A stretch of 64,000 nt of DNA from an uncultured Prevotellaceae bacterium (lineage in GTDB: Bacteria > Bacteroidota > Bacteroidia > Bacteroidales > Bacteroidaceae). The first letter of the stretch is position 1; the number at the start of each line of letters is the position of its first letter. Below, piece by piece: positions 27,165 through 36,448 of the stretch. The position numbers and the translations under genes are program-made. The stretch is taken from contig CACYPF010000012.1 in NCBI GenBank assembly GCA_902776195.1, forward strand, positions 38,177 to 102,176. Direction: 5' to 3'. A model generated the notes under the pieces. It did no database searches and had not been told where the DNA came from. It saw only the letters and a list, made by a program, of their open reading frames with translations.

Positions 27165-27196
27165 ACGTCAGACAGCAAGAACTTAACAAAACAAAT

Positions 27197-28405
27197 ATGG
27201 AAAAATCATTTTTAGTAGACGAGAAAGGATTCTATGGTGAATTCGGCGGAGCGTATGTTCCAGAGATTCTTTATGCTACCGTTCAAAAGTTGCAAGAAGA
27301 ATACCTGCCTATCATAGAATCAGAAGCTTTCAAGAAAGAGTATATGGAACTCCTGCGTGATTATGTGGGACGCCCTTCCCCACTCTACTTGGCAAAGCGT
27401 ATGAGTGAGAAGTATGGGTGCCAGCTTTATCTGAAAAGGGAAGACCTGAACCACACAGGTGCTCATAAGATCAACAACACGATAGGACAAATCCTGCTTG
27501 CCAAGAAAATGGGCAAGAAGAGAATCATCGCAGAGACAGGAGCAGGGCAACATGGTGTGGCGACTGCTACGGTATGTGCCTTGATGGACATGCCATGCGT
27601 CGTTTACCAAGGAGCTTTAGACGTTGAACGCCAACATGTCAATGTAGAGCGCATGAAGATGCTGGGAGCTGAGGTACGCCCAGTCAAGACAGGTAACTGG
27701 ACTTTGAAGGATGCCACGAACGAGGCGATACGTGACTGGTGCTGCCATCCTGCCGACACATTTTATATCATAGGAAGTACCGTGGGACCGCATCCCTACC
27801 CTGACATGGTGGCACGCCTGCAAAGCATTATCTCCGCAGAGATAAAGGAACAATTGCAAGAAAAGATTGGGAGAGACTATCCTGATATCCTGATGGCATG
27901 TGTCGGTGGAGGCAGTAATGCTGCAGGAACCATCTATCATTATATTGACGATGAACGTGTAAGGATCGTTCTTGCGGAAGCTGGTGGACTTGGAGCTGAC
28001 ACAGGGCATACTGCAGCTACCATCCATGCTGGAAGACTCGGAATCTTACATGGTGCCAAGACACTCGTCATGCAGACACCAGACGGACAAATCATCGAAG
28101 CGGAGTCGATTTCTGCAGGTTTGGACTACCCAGGCATTGGTCCGATGCATGCGAATCTTGCCTCACGACATCGAGCCACCGTATATTCTATCAATGATGA
28201 TGAGGCGGTGAAAGCAGCCTATGAACTGACACGCATGGAGGGTATCATCCCTGCTTTGGAGAGTGCCCATGCCATTGCTGCCCTAAGCAAGATGACTTTC
28301 AAGAAAGACGATATCGTCGTCCTGACCGTCAGCGGACGTGGCGACAAAGACGTAGAGACCTATTTATCTCATAAAGAAATGGCTGGAGAATATGGAAACT
28401 TTTAA
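27197..28405 (+). CDS. trpB: Tryptophan synthase beta subunit
   Basis: 402 residues. The PLP lysine lies in HTGAHKINN near 90, the GGGSNA phosphate loop near 236, and the N-terminus GEFGGAYVPE is typical of the standard TrpB1 type that works with TrpA. It condenses indole with serine. First gene after the attenuator; its last 14 bases overlap trpE. Confidence 0.98.
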   Translation: MEKSFLVDEKGFYGEFGGAYVPEILYATVQKLQEEYLPIIESEAFKKEYMELLRDYVGRPSPLYLAKRMSEKYGCQLYLKREDLNHTGAHKINNTIGQILLAKKMGKKRIIAETGAGQHGVATATVCALMDMPCVVYQGALDVERQHVNVERMKMLGAEVRPVKTGNWTLKDATNEAIRDWCCHPADTFYIIGSTVGPHPYPDMVARLQSIISAEIKEQLQEKIGRDYPDILMACVGGGSNAAGTIYHYIDDERVRIVLAEAGGLGADTGHTAATIHAGRLGILHGAKTLVMQTPDGQIIEAESISAGLDYPGIGPMHANLASRHRATVYSINDDEAVKAAYELTRMEGIIPALESAHAIAALSKMTFKKDDIVVLTVSGRGDKDVETYLSHKEMAGEYGNF

Positions 28406-29792
28406 CTATACCACTACCTGCAAGACGATTCTTGCTGACCTGTATACCCCCGTTGGTGTATATATGCGACTGCGTGATATTTACCCACAAAGTGCATTGA
28501 TGGAGAGCTCTGACTATCATGACAAGGACAATTCCCGCTCTTTTATCGGTATCAACCCCATTGCCTCTGTTGCCATCGGGCATGGCGAGGCTACCATCAA
28601 CTTTCCGGATGGCAGCCATGAGCAACACGCTATCAACGCCAACTACGGCACGGCAGATGCCATTCATGCGCTCACCGACCGAGTCCATGTAGAGGGAGAC
28701 TACGCAACATTCTGCGGCTTATACGGTTATACATCATTCAATGCCGTTCGTTATTTTGAGAATATAGCCGTCAAAGACGAAACGCAAGAGAAGAACGATG
28801 CTCCTGATATGCTCTATATATTATATAAGGATATCATCGTCTTCGATCATTTCAACAACTTGTTGACAATCATCTGTCTTTCTGAACACTCGGATGGTTC
28901 AGGCATCTCCGAGATTATCCGCGCAATGAATAAAACGAACGTACAGGCTTATGGTTTTCATCCAGTAGGAGATGTCTGCAGCCCGATAACAGATGAAGAG
29001 CATAAGGCAAATATCCGTAAAGGCATTAAACATTGTCTGCGTGGTGATGTTTTCCAGATTGTTCTCTCCCGTCGCTTTATCCAGAAATATGAGGGAGATG
29101 ATTTCAAACTCTACCGCGCCCTAAGGAGCATCAACCCCTCACCCTATCTCTTCTACTTTGACTTCGGTGGTTTCCGCATCTTCGGTTCCTCCCCAGAAAC
29201 ACACTGTCGCATTGAGAACCGAAAAGCTTATATTGATCCGATAGCCGGCACCACCAAGCGCACCGGTGATGCGGAGAAGGATCATGAAGGGGCGGAGTTC
29301 CTTCGCAACGACCCAAAAGAGAATGCAGAACATGTCATGTTGGTAGACCTCGCACGAAATGACCTCTCCCGTAACTGTCATGATGTGAAGGTGGATTTTT
29401 ACAAAGACCTGCAATATTACTCGCACGTCATCCATCTTGTTTCCCGGGTGAGTGGAGAACTGGATGAGGGAGCAGATCCTATCAAGGCATTTATCGACAC
29501 CTTCCCTGCTGGTACTTTAAGCGGTGCGCCAAAGGTGCGTGCCATGCAACTTATCAGTGAGTACGAGCCACATAACCGGGGAGCCTATGGCGGATGTATA
29601 GGCTATATCGGACTGAATGGAGACCTCAACCAAGCAATTACTATCCGTACTTTCGTCTCTCGCAATGGCGAGCTTTGGTTTCAGGCTGGTGGTGGCATTG
29701 TGGCAAAGAGCAATGAGGAATATGAGCTACAAGAAGTAAACAATAAACTTGGTGCTTTGCGCCGTGCAATTTTAATGGCAGAAAGGATGTAA
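28392..29792 (+). CDS. trpE: Anthranilate synthase component I
   Basis: 466 residues of the chorismate-binding family. The C-terminal catalytic part contains GDVFQIVLSRRF near 218, the block IDPIAGTTKRTGD near 281, and GTLSGAPKVRAM near 375. It makes anthranilate from chorismate with ammonia from TrpG. An N-terminal LMESSDYHDKD near 36 fits the Trp-feedback site (the conserved ES region). It overlaps trpB and is three bases from trpG, so the two subunits are made together. Confidence 0.97.
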   Translation: METFNYTTTCKTILADLYTPVGVYMRLRDIYPQSALMESSDYHDKDNSRSFIGINPIASVAIGHGEATINFPDGSHEQHAINANYGTADAIHALTDRVHVEGDYATFCGLYGYTSFNAVRYFENIAVKDETQEKNDAPDMLYILYKDIIVFDHFNNLLTIICLSEHSDGSGISEIIRAMNKTNVQAYGFHPVGDVCSPITDEEHKANIRKGIKHCLRGDVFQIVLSRRFIQKYEGDDFKLYRALRSINPSPYLFYFDFGGFRIFGSSPETHCRIENRKAYIDPIAGTTKRTGDAEKDHEGAEFLRNDPKENAEHVMLVDLARNDLSRNCHDVKVDFYKDLQYYSHVIHLVSRVSGELDEGADPIKAFIDTFPAGTLSGAPKVRAMQLISEYEPHNRGAYGGCIGYIGLNGDLNQAITIRTFVSRNGELWFQAGGGIVAKSNEEYELQEVNNKLGALRRAILMAERM

Positions 29793-29795
29793 GAT

Positions 29796-30362
29796 ATGGT
29801 TAAAATAGTTATCATCGACAATTACGACTCGTTTACCTATAATCTCGCCCATTTAGTGAAGCAACTTGGTGCAGAGGTCACGGTATTCAGAAACGACCAG
29901 TTTGAACTGTCTCAACTGGAGCCTTTTAGTAAGATTATCCTGTCGCCTGGACCTGGCATTCCCTCCGAGGCAGGACTCTTGTTAGATGTCATCAAGACTT
30001 ATGCAGGCAAGAAGCCCATCCTCGGTATCTGTCTGGGACATCAAGCTATTGGTGAGGCTTTCGGTGGCAAATTAGAGAACCTGAGTGAGGTCTATCATGG
30101 TGTGGCTACTGAAGGAACCCAGTTCGGCAATGATGCCATTTTCTCCGGATTACCCAGCCGCATCACCATGGGGCGTTATCACTCATGGGTGGTCAGCAGA
30201 GACGGTTTCCCAGATTGTCTTGAGATAACGGCAGAGAGTGACGAAGGGCAGATCATGGCACTCAAGCACAAGACATTCAATATCCGTGGCATCCAGTTCC
30301 ACCCAGAGAGTGTGCTCACACCTGACGGCAAGAAGATGCTCCAGAACTGGCTCTTTCTATAG
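29796..30362 (+). CDS. trpG: Anthranilate synthase component II (glutamine amidotransferase)
   Basis: 188 residues of class I glutamine amidotransferase. The nucleophile Cys lies in LGICLGHQAIGEAFGG near 78, and the His-Glu pair in IQFHPESVLT near 170. N-terminal IIDNYDSFTYNL is typical. It supplies ammonia to TrpE and could also serve a PabB encoded elsewhere. Its TAG stop is followed directly by a 36-base tandem repeat before trpD. Confidence 0.97.
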   Translation: MVKIVIIDNYDSFTYNLAHLVKQLGAEVTVFRNDQFELSQLEPFSKIILSPGPGIPSEAGLLLDVIKTYAGKKPILGICLGHQAIGEAFGGKLENLSEVYHGVATEGTQFGNDAIFSGLPSRITMGRYHSWVVSRDGFPDCLEITAESDEGQIMALKHKTFNIRGIQFHPESVLTPDGKKMLQNWLFL

Positions 30363-30363
30363 A

Positions 30364-30399
30364 CTATAGTATATATAGTCACTATAGTAACTATAATTA
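30364..30399. repeat. Four 9-bp tandem units (CTATAGTNN) between trpG and trpD
   Basis: Units CTATAGTAT, ATATAGTCA, CTATAGTAA, CTATAATTA. It begins one base after the trpG stop and ends 14 bases before trpD. The same array, with different N bases, recurs between trpD and trpC. Confidence 0.88.
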
Positions 30400-30413
30400 T
30401 AAAAACAAAATAT

Positions 30414-31424
30414 ATGGAACAAACAATGAAAGACATCCTTAACAGGATGCTCAACCACGAGGAACTTTCTCGTGAGGAGATGAAGAACATCTTGATTGGA
30501 ATCACACACAGTGAATTCCCCAATGAGCAGATCACTGCCTTGCTGACAGCATTGCAGATGCGTGGTGTCACCGTTGACGAACTGCTCGGTTTCCGTGATG
30601 GCATCTTAGAGACAGGTGTCCCTGCCATCCTCAACGCTGACCGCTATATTGACGTGGTAGGAACTGGCGGGGACCGCAAGAACACTTTCAATATCTCTAC
30701 GACTTCATGCTTCGTCATCGCAGGAGCAGGCTACAAGGTGGCAAAACATGGCAACTATGCGGCGACCTCCGTGTCGGGAGCCTCTAATGTCATCCAGCAT
30801 CATGGTATCAAGTTCACGGATGATATCGACAAGCTGAACCGTAGTCTCAATGAGGCAGGTATCGTCTATCTTCACGCCCAGCTCTTTGCCAAGGCGATGA
30901 AGTTTGTCGGTCCTATCCGTAAGGCATTACAGTTCCCTACCATCTTCAACCTGTTAGGTCCGCTGGTGAATCCCAGTCAGCCGAAATGTCAGTTGTTAGG
31001 AGTGGCAAACCTCGACCAGATGCGTTTATATAACAATGTGTACCAGAAAATCGGTATTGACTATGGTATCGTTAATAGCATTGACGGCTATGACGAGATT
31101 TCCCTGACCAGCGATTTCAAAGTGACAACGAACCAGTATGAGCGTATCTTCAAACCACAGGACTTAGGGTTTGAGATCGCAAAGCCTGAGGAACTGGTAG
31201 GTGGTGCCACTGAGGAAGAGGCTGCCGCGATCTTCGATGCAGTATTGGAGAACCGTGCCCTTCCTGCCCAGAAGAATATCGTCCTTGCGAATGCCGCCTT
31301 TGGTATTCAGGTACTGGAGAAAGGACAGAAATCCATCGAGGAATGTATCGACATTGCCCGTGAGAGTATCGACAGCGGCAAGGCATTAGCTACCTTTAAG
31401 AAATTTGCGGAACTTAACTCGTAA
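30414..31424 (+). CDS. trpD: Anthranilate phosphoribosyltransferase
   Basis: 336 residues. VVGTGGDRKNTFNIST near 79 is the PRPP-binding glycine loop, followed by KHGNYAATSVSGASN near 111, the anthranilate/metal region. It transfers phosphoribose to anthranilate. Not fused to trpG, unlike in enterics. Flanked on both sides by CTATAGTNN repeat arrays. Confidence 0.97.
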   Translation: MEQTMKDILNRMLNHEELSREEMKNILIGITHSEFPNEQITALLTALQMRGVTVDELLGFRDGILETGVPAILNADRYIDVVGTGGDRKNTFNISTTSCFVIAGAGYKVAKHGNYAATSVSGASNVIQHHGIKFTDDIDKLNRSLNEAGIVYLHAQLFAKAMKFVGPIRKALQFPTIFNLLGPLVNPSQPKCQLLGVANLDQMRLYNNVYQKIGIDYGIVNSIDGYDEISLTSDFKVTTNQYERIFKPQDLGFEIAKPEELVGGATEEEAAAIFDAVLENRALPAQKNIVLANAAFGIQVLEKGQKSIEECIDIARESIDSGKALATFKKFAELNS

Positions 31425-31425
31425 A

Positions 31426-31461
31426 CTATAGTACCTATAGTCACTATAGTCCCTATAATAA
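31426..31461. repeat. Four 9-bp tandem units (CTATAGTNN) between trpD and trpC
   Basis: Units CTATAGTAC, CTATAGTCA, CTATAGTCC, CTATAATAA, starting one base after the trpD stop and ending one base before the trpC ATG. Same period and same degenerate final unit as 30364-30399. Confidence 0.9.
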
Positions 31462-31462
31462 T

Positions 31463-32248
31463 ATGGATATATTACAAGAAATCGTAGCTCACAAGCGGAT
31501 AGAGGTAGAGCGTTTCAAGCAACAGCTCTCAGAACAAGAGATACACCGACGTGTAGAGCCTCTCCTTGACTTCAGCGTACCTTCCATGTCGAAGGCACTG
31601 ACAGCTTCGGAGACTGGAATCATCGCTGAGTTCAAGCGTCGCTCTCCCTCTAAAGGATGGATCAAGGAGGAAGGTAAGGCAGAAGAGATTCCTCTCTCTT
31701 ACCAGGAGCATGGTGCCGCTGCACTCTCCATCCTCACCGACGAACAGTATTTCGGAGGGAAGGACGACTTTATCCGCACCGCCAGACATGCTGGGGTACA
31801 CATTCCCATTCTTTACAAGAACTTCATCATTGACGAGTACCAACTCTTTCAGGCACGCCTCTGTGGGGCTTCCGCAGTCCTGTTGATTGCTGCCGACTTG
31901 TCCAAGAAAGAATGCAAGGCATTACTCCATACAGCCCATGAACTGGGGATGGAAGTCTTGCTGGAAATGCACAGCGAGGAAGAACTGGAGTATGCGGAAC
32001 TGGAACCGGACATGTATGGCATTAACAACCGTAACCTCGGGACATTCATCACCGATATCCAAAACAGTTTCCGATTGGCAGAACTACTCCCTAAGGACAG
32101 TGTCAAAGTCAGTGAGAGCGGTATCTCTAACCCCGATACGGTCAAGGCACTCCGCATAGCAGGATTCCGTGGTTTTCTCATCGGCGAGACTTTCATGAAG
32201 ACCTCTGCCCCGGGTGAAGCATTAAAGGATTTCATCTCTAAACTCTAA
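31463..32248 (+). CDS. trpC: Indole-3-glycerol phosphate synthase
   Basis: 261 residues, TIM barrel. IIAEFKRRSPSKGWI near 53 holds the catalytic Lys and the conserved SPS; later ALSILTDEQYFGG, GINNRNLGTF and VSESGIS complete the family signature. It closes the indole ring. Not fused to TrpF, which follows by three bases. The ATG is set directly against the CTATAGTNN array, without room for a separate upstream ribosome-binding region. Confidence 0.97.
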   Translation: MDILQEIVAHKRIEVERFKQQLSEQEIHRRVEPLLDFSVPSMSKALTASETGIIAEFKRRSPSKGWIKEEGKAEEIPLSYQEHGAAALSILTDEQYFGGKDDFIRTARHAGVHIPILYKNFIIDEYQLFQARLCGASAVLLIAADLSKKECKALLHTAHELGMEVLLEMHSEEELEYAELEPDMYGINNRNLGTFITDIQNSFRLAELLPKDSVKVSESGISNPDTVKALRIAGFRGFLIGETFMKTSAPGEALKDFISKL

Positions 32249-32251
32249 ACG

Positions 32252-32893
32252 ATGAACGCTAAACTCATAAAAGTATGTGGGATGCGCGATCCTGAGAACA
32301 TCCGCAAGGTGGAGGAACTCGCTGTCGACCTGATGGGTTTTATCTTTTGGTCCAAATCAAGTCGTTACGTAAGTGATAAACCCTCCTACCTACCCACCAG
32401 ACAGAAACGTGTCGGTGTCTTCGTCGATGCCAGTATCGAAGAAGTAGCAGAGAAGACAAAAGAGTATGCCCTCGACCTCATCCAACTACACGGCAAGGAG
32501 ACACCCGACTATATCCAGCGTCTCCGTTCCCTTTGTCCCCTGCGCGGTGACCATGCCACCGCCATCATCAAGGCGCTGAACATCGCCGACGCTGAGGACT
32601 TGGCACAAACAGCACAATACGAGGGAATCGTTGACTACTTCCTCTTCGACACGAAATCGAAACTGGTGGGCGGTAACGGCACTCAGTTCGACTGGTCGGT
32701 ACTCAAAGCCTACCATGGGGGCACTCCCTTTATACTTAGCGGAGGCATCGGTCCCGATGACGCGGAGAAAGTCAAGAACTTTCAGCACCCCATGTTAGCC
32801 GGTATCGACCTTAACTCCCGCTTTGAGACTGCACCTGCCCTAAAAGATATCCATTTAATCAATGACTTTCTAGAACAATCTAGAATAATCTAA
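32252..32893 (+). CDS. trpF: Phosphoribosylanthranilate isomerase
   Basis: 213 residues, TIM barrel. KVCGMRDPENI at 7-17 carries the catalytic Cys, VGVFVDAS near 51 and LIQLHGKETPDYI near 74 are family blocks, and LSGGIGPDDA near 166 is the phosphate loop. Amadori isomerisation step between TrpD and TrpC. Confidence 0.95.
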   Translation: MNAKLIKVCGMRDPENIRKVEELAVDLMGFIFWSKSSRYVSDKPSYLPTRQKRVGVFVDASIEEVAEKTKEYALDLIQLHGKETPDYIQRLRSLCPLRGDHATAIIKALNIADAEDLAQTAQYEGIVDYFLFDTKSKLVGGNGTQFDWSVLKAYHGGTPFILSGGIGPDDAEKVKNFQHPMLAGIDLNSRFETAPALKDIHLINDFLEQSRII

Positions 32894-32903
32894 CAAAAAC
32901 ACT

Positions 32904-33680
32904 ATGAATAAAATCAACAAACTGTTCTCCGAGAACAAAGACAAGAAACTACTGAGTCTCTATTTCTGTGCTGGATGCCCTACCCTTGAGGGAACCGCCG
33001 ATGTCATCAAGACATTAGAGCGACGAGGCATCTCCATGATAGAGGTTGGCATCCCCTTCAGCGACCCAATGGCTGACGGTCCCGTCATTCAGGATGCTGC
33101 AACGACAGCGTTAAAGAACGGCATGACCCTTCGTAAGTTATTTTCACAACTGGAGACCATCAAGGATGAAGTATCCATTCCACTCGTCCTGATGGGTTAC
33201 CTGAACCCTATCATGCAGTATGGTATCGAAGCCTTTTGCCAGAGTTGTGTGGAGAGCGGTGTGAGTGGTGTCATCATCCCCGACCTACCTTTCAAAGACT
33301 ATCAGGACATCGTGAAACCAGTCGCCGACCGTTACGACATCCGTGTCATCATGCTCATCACCCCAGAGACTTCCGAAGAGCGTATCCGCTTCATCGATGA
33401 GCATACCGATGGTTTCATCTATATGGTATCCTCGGCTGCCATCACAGGAGCGCAGAAGAGTTTCGACGAGGCAAAACAAGAGTATTTCCGTCGTATCAAT
33501 GGCATGAACCTGCGTAATCCCCGCATGATCGGCTTCGGCATCTCCAACAAGCAGACCTTAGAGGCTGCTCAGCAAAATGCCGCCGGTGCCATTATCGGTT
33601 CCAAGTTTGTCACTCTGCTCAGCGAGAGCAAGAGTGCCGACGAGGCATTGGACAAATTGTTCGATGCCCTTGAACAATAA
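32904..33680 (+). CDS. trpA: Tryptophan synthase alpha subunit
   Basis: 258 residues. The catalytic Glu lies in MIEVGIPFSDPMADGPVIQ near 48, the second catalytic Asp in IIPDLPFKDY near 129, and MVSSAAITGAQ near 174 is the phosphate-site loop. It releases indole from indole-3-glycerol phosphate and feeds it to TrpB. Although TrpA works in a complex with TrpB, the two genes sit at opposite ends of the operon. It ends at a strong terminator. Confidence 0.97.
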   Translation: MNKINKLFSENKDKKLLSLYFCAGCPTLEGTADVIKTLERRGISMIEVGIPFSDPMADGPVIQDAATTALKNGMTLRKLFSQLETIKDEVSIPLVLMGYLNPIMQYGIEAFCQSCVESGVSGVIIPDLPFKDYQDIVKPVADRYDIRVIMLITPETSEERIRFIDEHTDGFIYMVSSAAITGAQKSFDEAKQEYFRRINGMNLRNPRMIGFGISNKQTLEAAQQNAAGAIIGSKFVTLLSESKSADEALDKLFDALEQ

Positions 33681-33704
33681 TTATATTTATAAATAATGTA
33701 AAAT

Positions 33705-33729
33705 AAGAGCGAGTTATCGCTCTTTTTTT
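33705..33729 (+). terminator. trp operon terminator
   Basis: AAGAGCGA pairs with TCGCTCTT across GTTA, followed by T5. Only a base or so separates it from the -7 box of the next operon (TACCTTTG 33731-33738), so the end of one unit and the promoter of the next are merged. Confidence 0.92.
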
Positions 33730-33763
33730 GTACCTTTGTCGGCAAACTACTAAAACGACAAAT

Positions 33764-36430
33764 ATGAAAAAACTATTTACTTTGTTGGTACTGTGTATCA
33801 CAGTTCTCTCCATACAAGCCAAAGGCTGGGATGAGCAGCAGTACAAACAGATAGAGCAGAGTATCCGTGTCCCCCAGTTCGTGGACAAAGTGTATGACAT
33901 CACCAAGTATGGTGCCAAGCCTGATGCTATAGCATCCAAGAACCAGAAGTCCATACAGAAAGCCATTGACCAATGCTCCAAGAAAGGAGGCGGTCGGGTA
34001 GTCGTTCCCGCAGGAAAGCGTTTCCTCACTGGAGCCATCCAACTCAAGAGTGGTGTCAATCTGGTCGTTGAGGAAGGCGCTGTCTTGGAGTTTGCCTTTG
34101 AGCCAGAGTTATATCCTATCGTACCGACACGCTGGGAAGGACTTGACTGCTGGAATGTCTCCCCCCTCATCTATGCCTATCAGGCAAAAGACATTGCCGT
34201 CACGGGCAAGGGTACCATCGACGGAGGAGGTTCGCAGGACACATGGTGGCCCTGGGTTGGCAATAAGCGTTTCGGTTACAAAGACGGAATGGCTGTCACC
34301 CAATGGAACGAGCACAGCCGTCCTCTCCTGATGAAGCAGGCAGAAGATGGTGTCGACATGGACAAGCGTCGTTTTGGTCCCAAGGACGGTCTGCGCCCGC
34401 AGATGATCAACTTCAACCAATGTGAAGGTATCCTCATTGAGGATGTCACCCTGTTACGCTCACCATTCTGGGTCATCCATCCCCTGTTGTCGACGGACAT
34501 CACTGTCCGTGGCGTACATATCAACAATGACGGTCCCAATGGTGACGGCTGCGATCCCGAAAGCTGTGATCGTGTGCTGATAGAGAACTGTTACTTCAAC
34601 ACTGGTGACGACTGTATCGCCATCAAGAGTGCCCGTAACAATGATGGTCGTGAGGGTGGACAGGGGCGTTATGCCGGAAGACCGTCCAAGAACATCATCA
34701 TCCGCAACTGCAAAATGCAGAACGGTCACGGTGGTGTCGTTATCGGTTCCGAGATCTCAGGTGGTTGTAAGAATGTCTATGCCCATGACTGTGTAATGGA
34801 CTCTCCTAACCTCGACCGCGTGCTCCGCATCAAGACCAACTCTTGCCGCGGCGGTGTCATCGAGAACATCAATATGCGCAATGTGACTGTCGGACAATGC
34901 AAGGAAGCTGTCCTGAAGATAAACACCGACTATGAGCCCCGTGAGATCTGTTGCCGTGGCTTCTACCCCACGGTGCGCAATGTCACCATGGAGAATGTCA
35001 CCTGCCAGAAGTCACGATATGGTGTGATGATTGTCGGTTATGACGACCCCAAACTTGCCTATACCGTCAATAACATCACCGTCCGCAACTGTCAGTTTGA
35101 CGGGGTATACGACAAGCCTGTCCATCAGGTAGGACTGGCACAGGATGTCACTTACGAGAACCTCATCGTCAACGGCAACCTCGTTCTGCAGGAGATGCCT
35201 TACAAACACTATTCCGAATGGCTCACCTACTCCGAGATGAAAAGGGTTCCTGAGAGTTACATGCTCGATTTCGCCAAGAAGCCTAAGTGGAGCTATGTCA
35301 TGGGTATCGAACTGGAGAGCATGCTCGACACCTACCTGTGCTATGGCGGTGAGGATATTCTGAAATACTGCAAGATGTATACCGACAAGATGATTGACCA
35401 GCAAGGTAACATCACGGGCTATAACATTTTGGACTACAACCTCGACAATATCCGTACGGGACATTTCGTGACCCGTATGTATCAGAACTGGCCGGAGCCG
35501 AAGAACCTGCTTGCCATGCAGACCATGATGAAGCAACTCCAGGACCAGCCTCGCACCATTGCCGACAAGGTTTACTGGCACAAGGCGATCTATGCCTACC
35601 AGGTATGGCTCGACGGTATCTTCATGGGACTCCCCTTCCGCACACTGACGGCTCCGATCACTGAGAAGGTAAAAGGTAAGAAGGTAAAAAAGAATCCCAT
35701 TACTGCTATCTATGATGACGCTGTCAACCAGTTGAAGATCACCTATAACCGTACGCTCGACCCCAAGACAGGACTCAACCGTCATGCTTATGATGAGACA
35801 CGTAAGACGTTCTGGGCTGACAAGGAGACAGGACTCTCACAGCACTGTTGGGGACGCGCCCAGGGCTGGTATACCATGGCACTTATCGAGGTACTCGATG
35901 CACTGCCCAAGGACTACGCCCGCCGTTCGGAGGTTCTCGACCTGCTGCAAAAAGACTTCGATGCCATCCTGAAATGGCAGGATAAGAAGACCGGACTATG
36001 GTACCAGGTGATGGACAGTCCTGGTAAGGAAGGCAATTACCTGGAATCCACCTGTTCATCTATGTTCACCTATGCCCTTCTGAAGGCATACCGTATGGGG
36101 TATGTCAGTGAGAAATACCGTGATGCCGGTCTCAAGGCATACAAGGGTATCATCAAGAACTTCATCAAGGTACACCCTGACAAGACCATCTCGCTGACCC
36201 AGTGCTGTGAGGTGGCAGGTCTTGGTCCTGCTGCCACCGACGAGGTAGTAGCTGCCATGAAAAAGATCAACCCCAAAGGCTCTGTCAAGGAGAACAAACG
36301 TCGTGACGGCAGCTACGCTTACTATCTCAGCGAACCCATCCGCAACAACGATGCCAAGGGTGTCGGTCCGTTCATCTGGGCTTCCCTCGAGATGGAAAAG
36401 TTGGGATATACGACGGAAAACATGAAATAA
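33764..36430 (+). CDS. GH28-GH105 fusion: polygalacturonase plus unsaturated uronyl hydrolase
   Basis: 888 residues from ATG 33764 (an upstream TTG lies before the promoter box). Signal peptide 1-20. The GH28 beta-helix domain (about 40-440) shows all four family motifs: NDGPNGDGCD near 254, NTGDDCIAIKS near 280, NGHGGVVIGSE near 320, and RIK near 356. The GH105 domain (about 495-885) carries the catalytic-type Asp region YNLDNIRTGHF near 557 and QHCWGRAQGWY near 690. The pair would hydrolyse polygalacturonan or rhamnogalacturonan and remove the unsaturated uronic acid left by lyases such as the PL1 enzymes downstream. The interdomain stretch at 35666-35687 contains a short in-frame repeat. 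Confidence 0.9.
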   Translation: MKKLFTLLVLCITVLSIQAKGWDEQQYKQIEQSIRVPQFVDKVYDITKYGAKPDAIASKNQKSIQKAIDQCSKKGGGRVVVPAGKRFLTGAIQLKSGVNLVVEEGAVLEFAFEPELYPIVPTRWEGLDCWNVSPLIYAYQAKDIAVTGKGTIDGGGSQDTWWPWVGNKRFGYKDGMAVTQWNEHSRPLLMKQAEDGVDMDKRRFGPKDGLRPQMINFNQCEGILIEDVTLLRSPFWVIHPLLSTDITVRGVHINNDGPNGDGCDPESCDRVLIENCYFNTGDDCIAIKSARNNDGREGGQGRYAGRPSKNIIIRNCKMQNGHGGVVIGSEISGGCKNVYAHDCVMDSPNLDRVLRIKTNSCRGGVIENINMRNVTVGQCKEAVLKINTDYEPREICCRGFYPTVRNVTMENVTCQKSRYGVMIVGYDDPKLAYTVNNITVRNCQFDGVYDKPVHQVGLAQDVTYENLIVNGNLVLQEMPYKHYSEWLTYSEMKRVPESYMLDFAKKPKWSYVMGIELESMLDTYLCYGGEDILKYCKMYTDKMIDQQGNITGYNILDYNLDNIRTGHFVTRMYQNWPEPKNLLAMQTMMKQLQDQPRTIADKVYWHKAIYAYQVWLDGIFMGLPFRTLTAPITEKVKGKKVKKNPITAIYDDAVNQLKITYNRTLDPKTGLNRHAYDETRKTFWADKETGLSQHCWGRAQGWYTMALIEVLDALPKDYARRSEVLDLLQKDFDAILKWQDKKTGLWYQVMDSPGKEGNYLESTCSSMFTYALLKAYRMGYVSEKYRDAGLKAYKGIIKNFIKVHPDKTISLTQCCEVAGLGPAATDEVVAAMKKINPKGSVKENKRRDGSYAYYLSEPIRNNDAKGVGPFIWASLEMEKLGYTTENMK
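35666..35687. repeat. In-frame AAGGTAA repeat inside the GH105 domain
   Basis: AAGGTAA, AAGGTAA, GAAGGTAA in succession, coding KVKGKKVKK. It makes a Lys/Val-rich insertion that does not look like enzyme core and resembles the other short iterated repeats of this window. Confidence 0.55.
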
Positions 36431-36448
36431 CTAATAAGGAAAGGAAAT

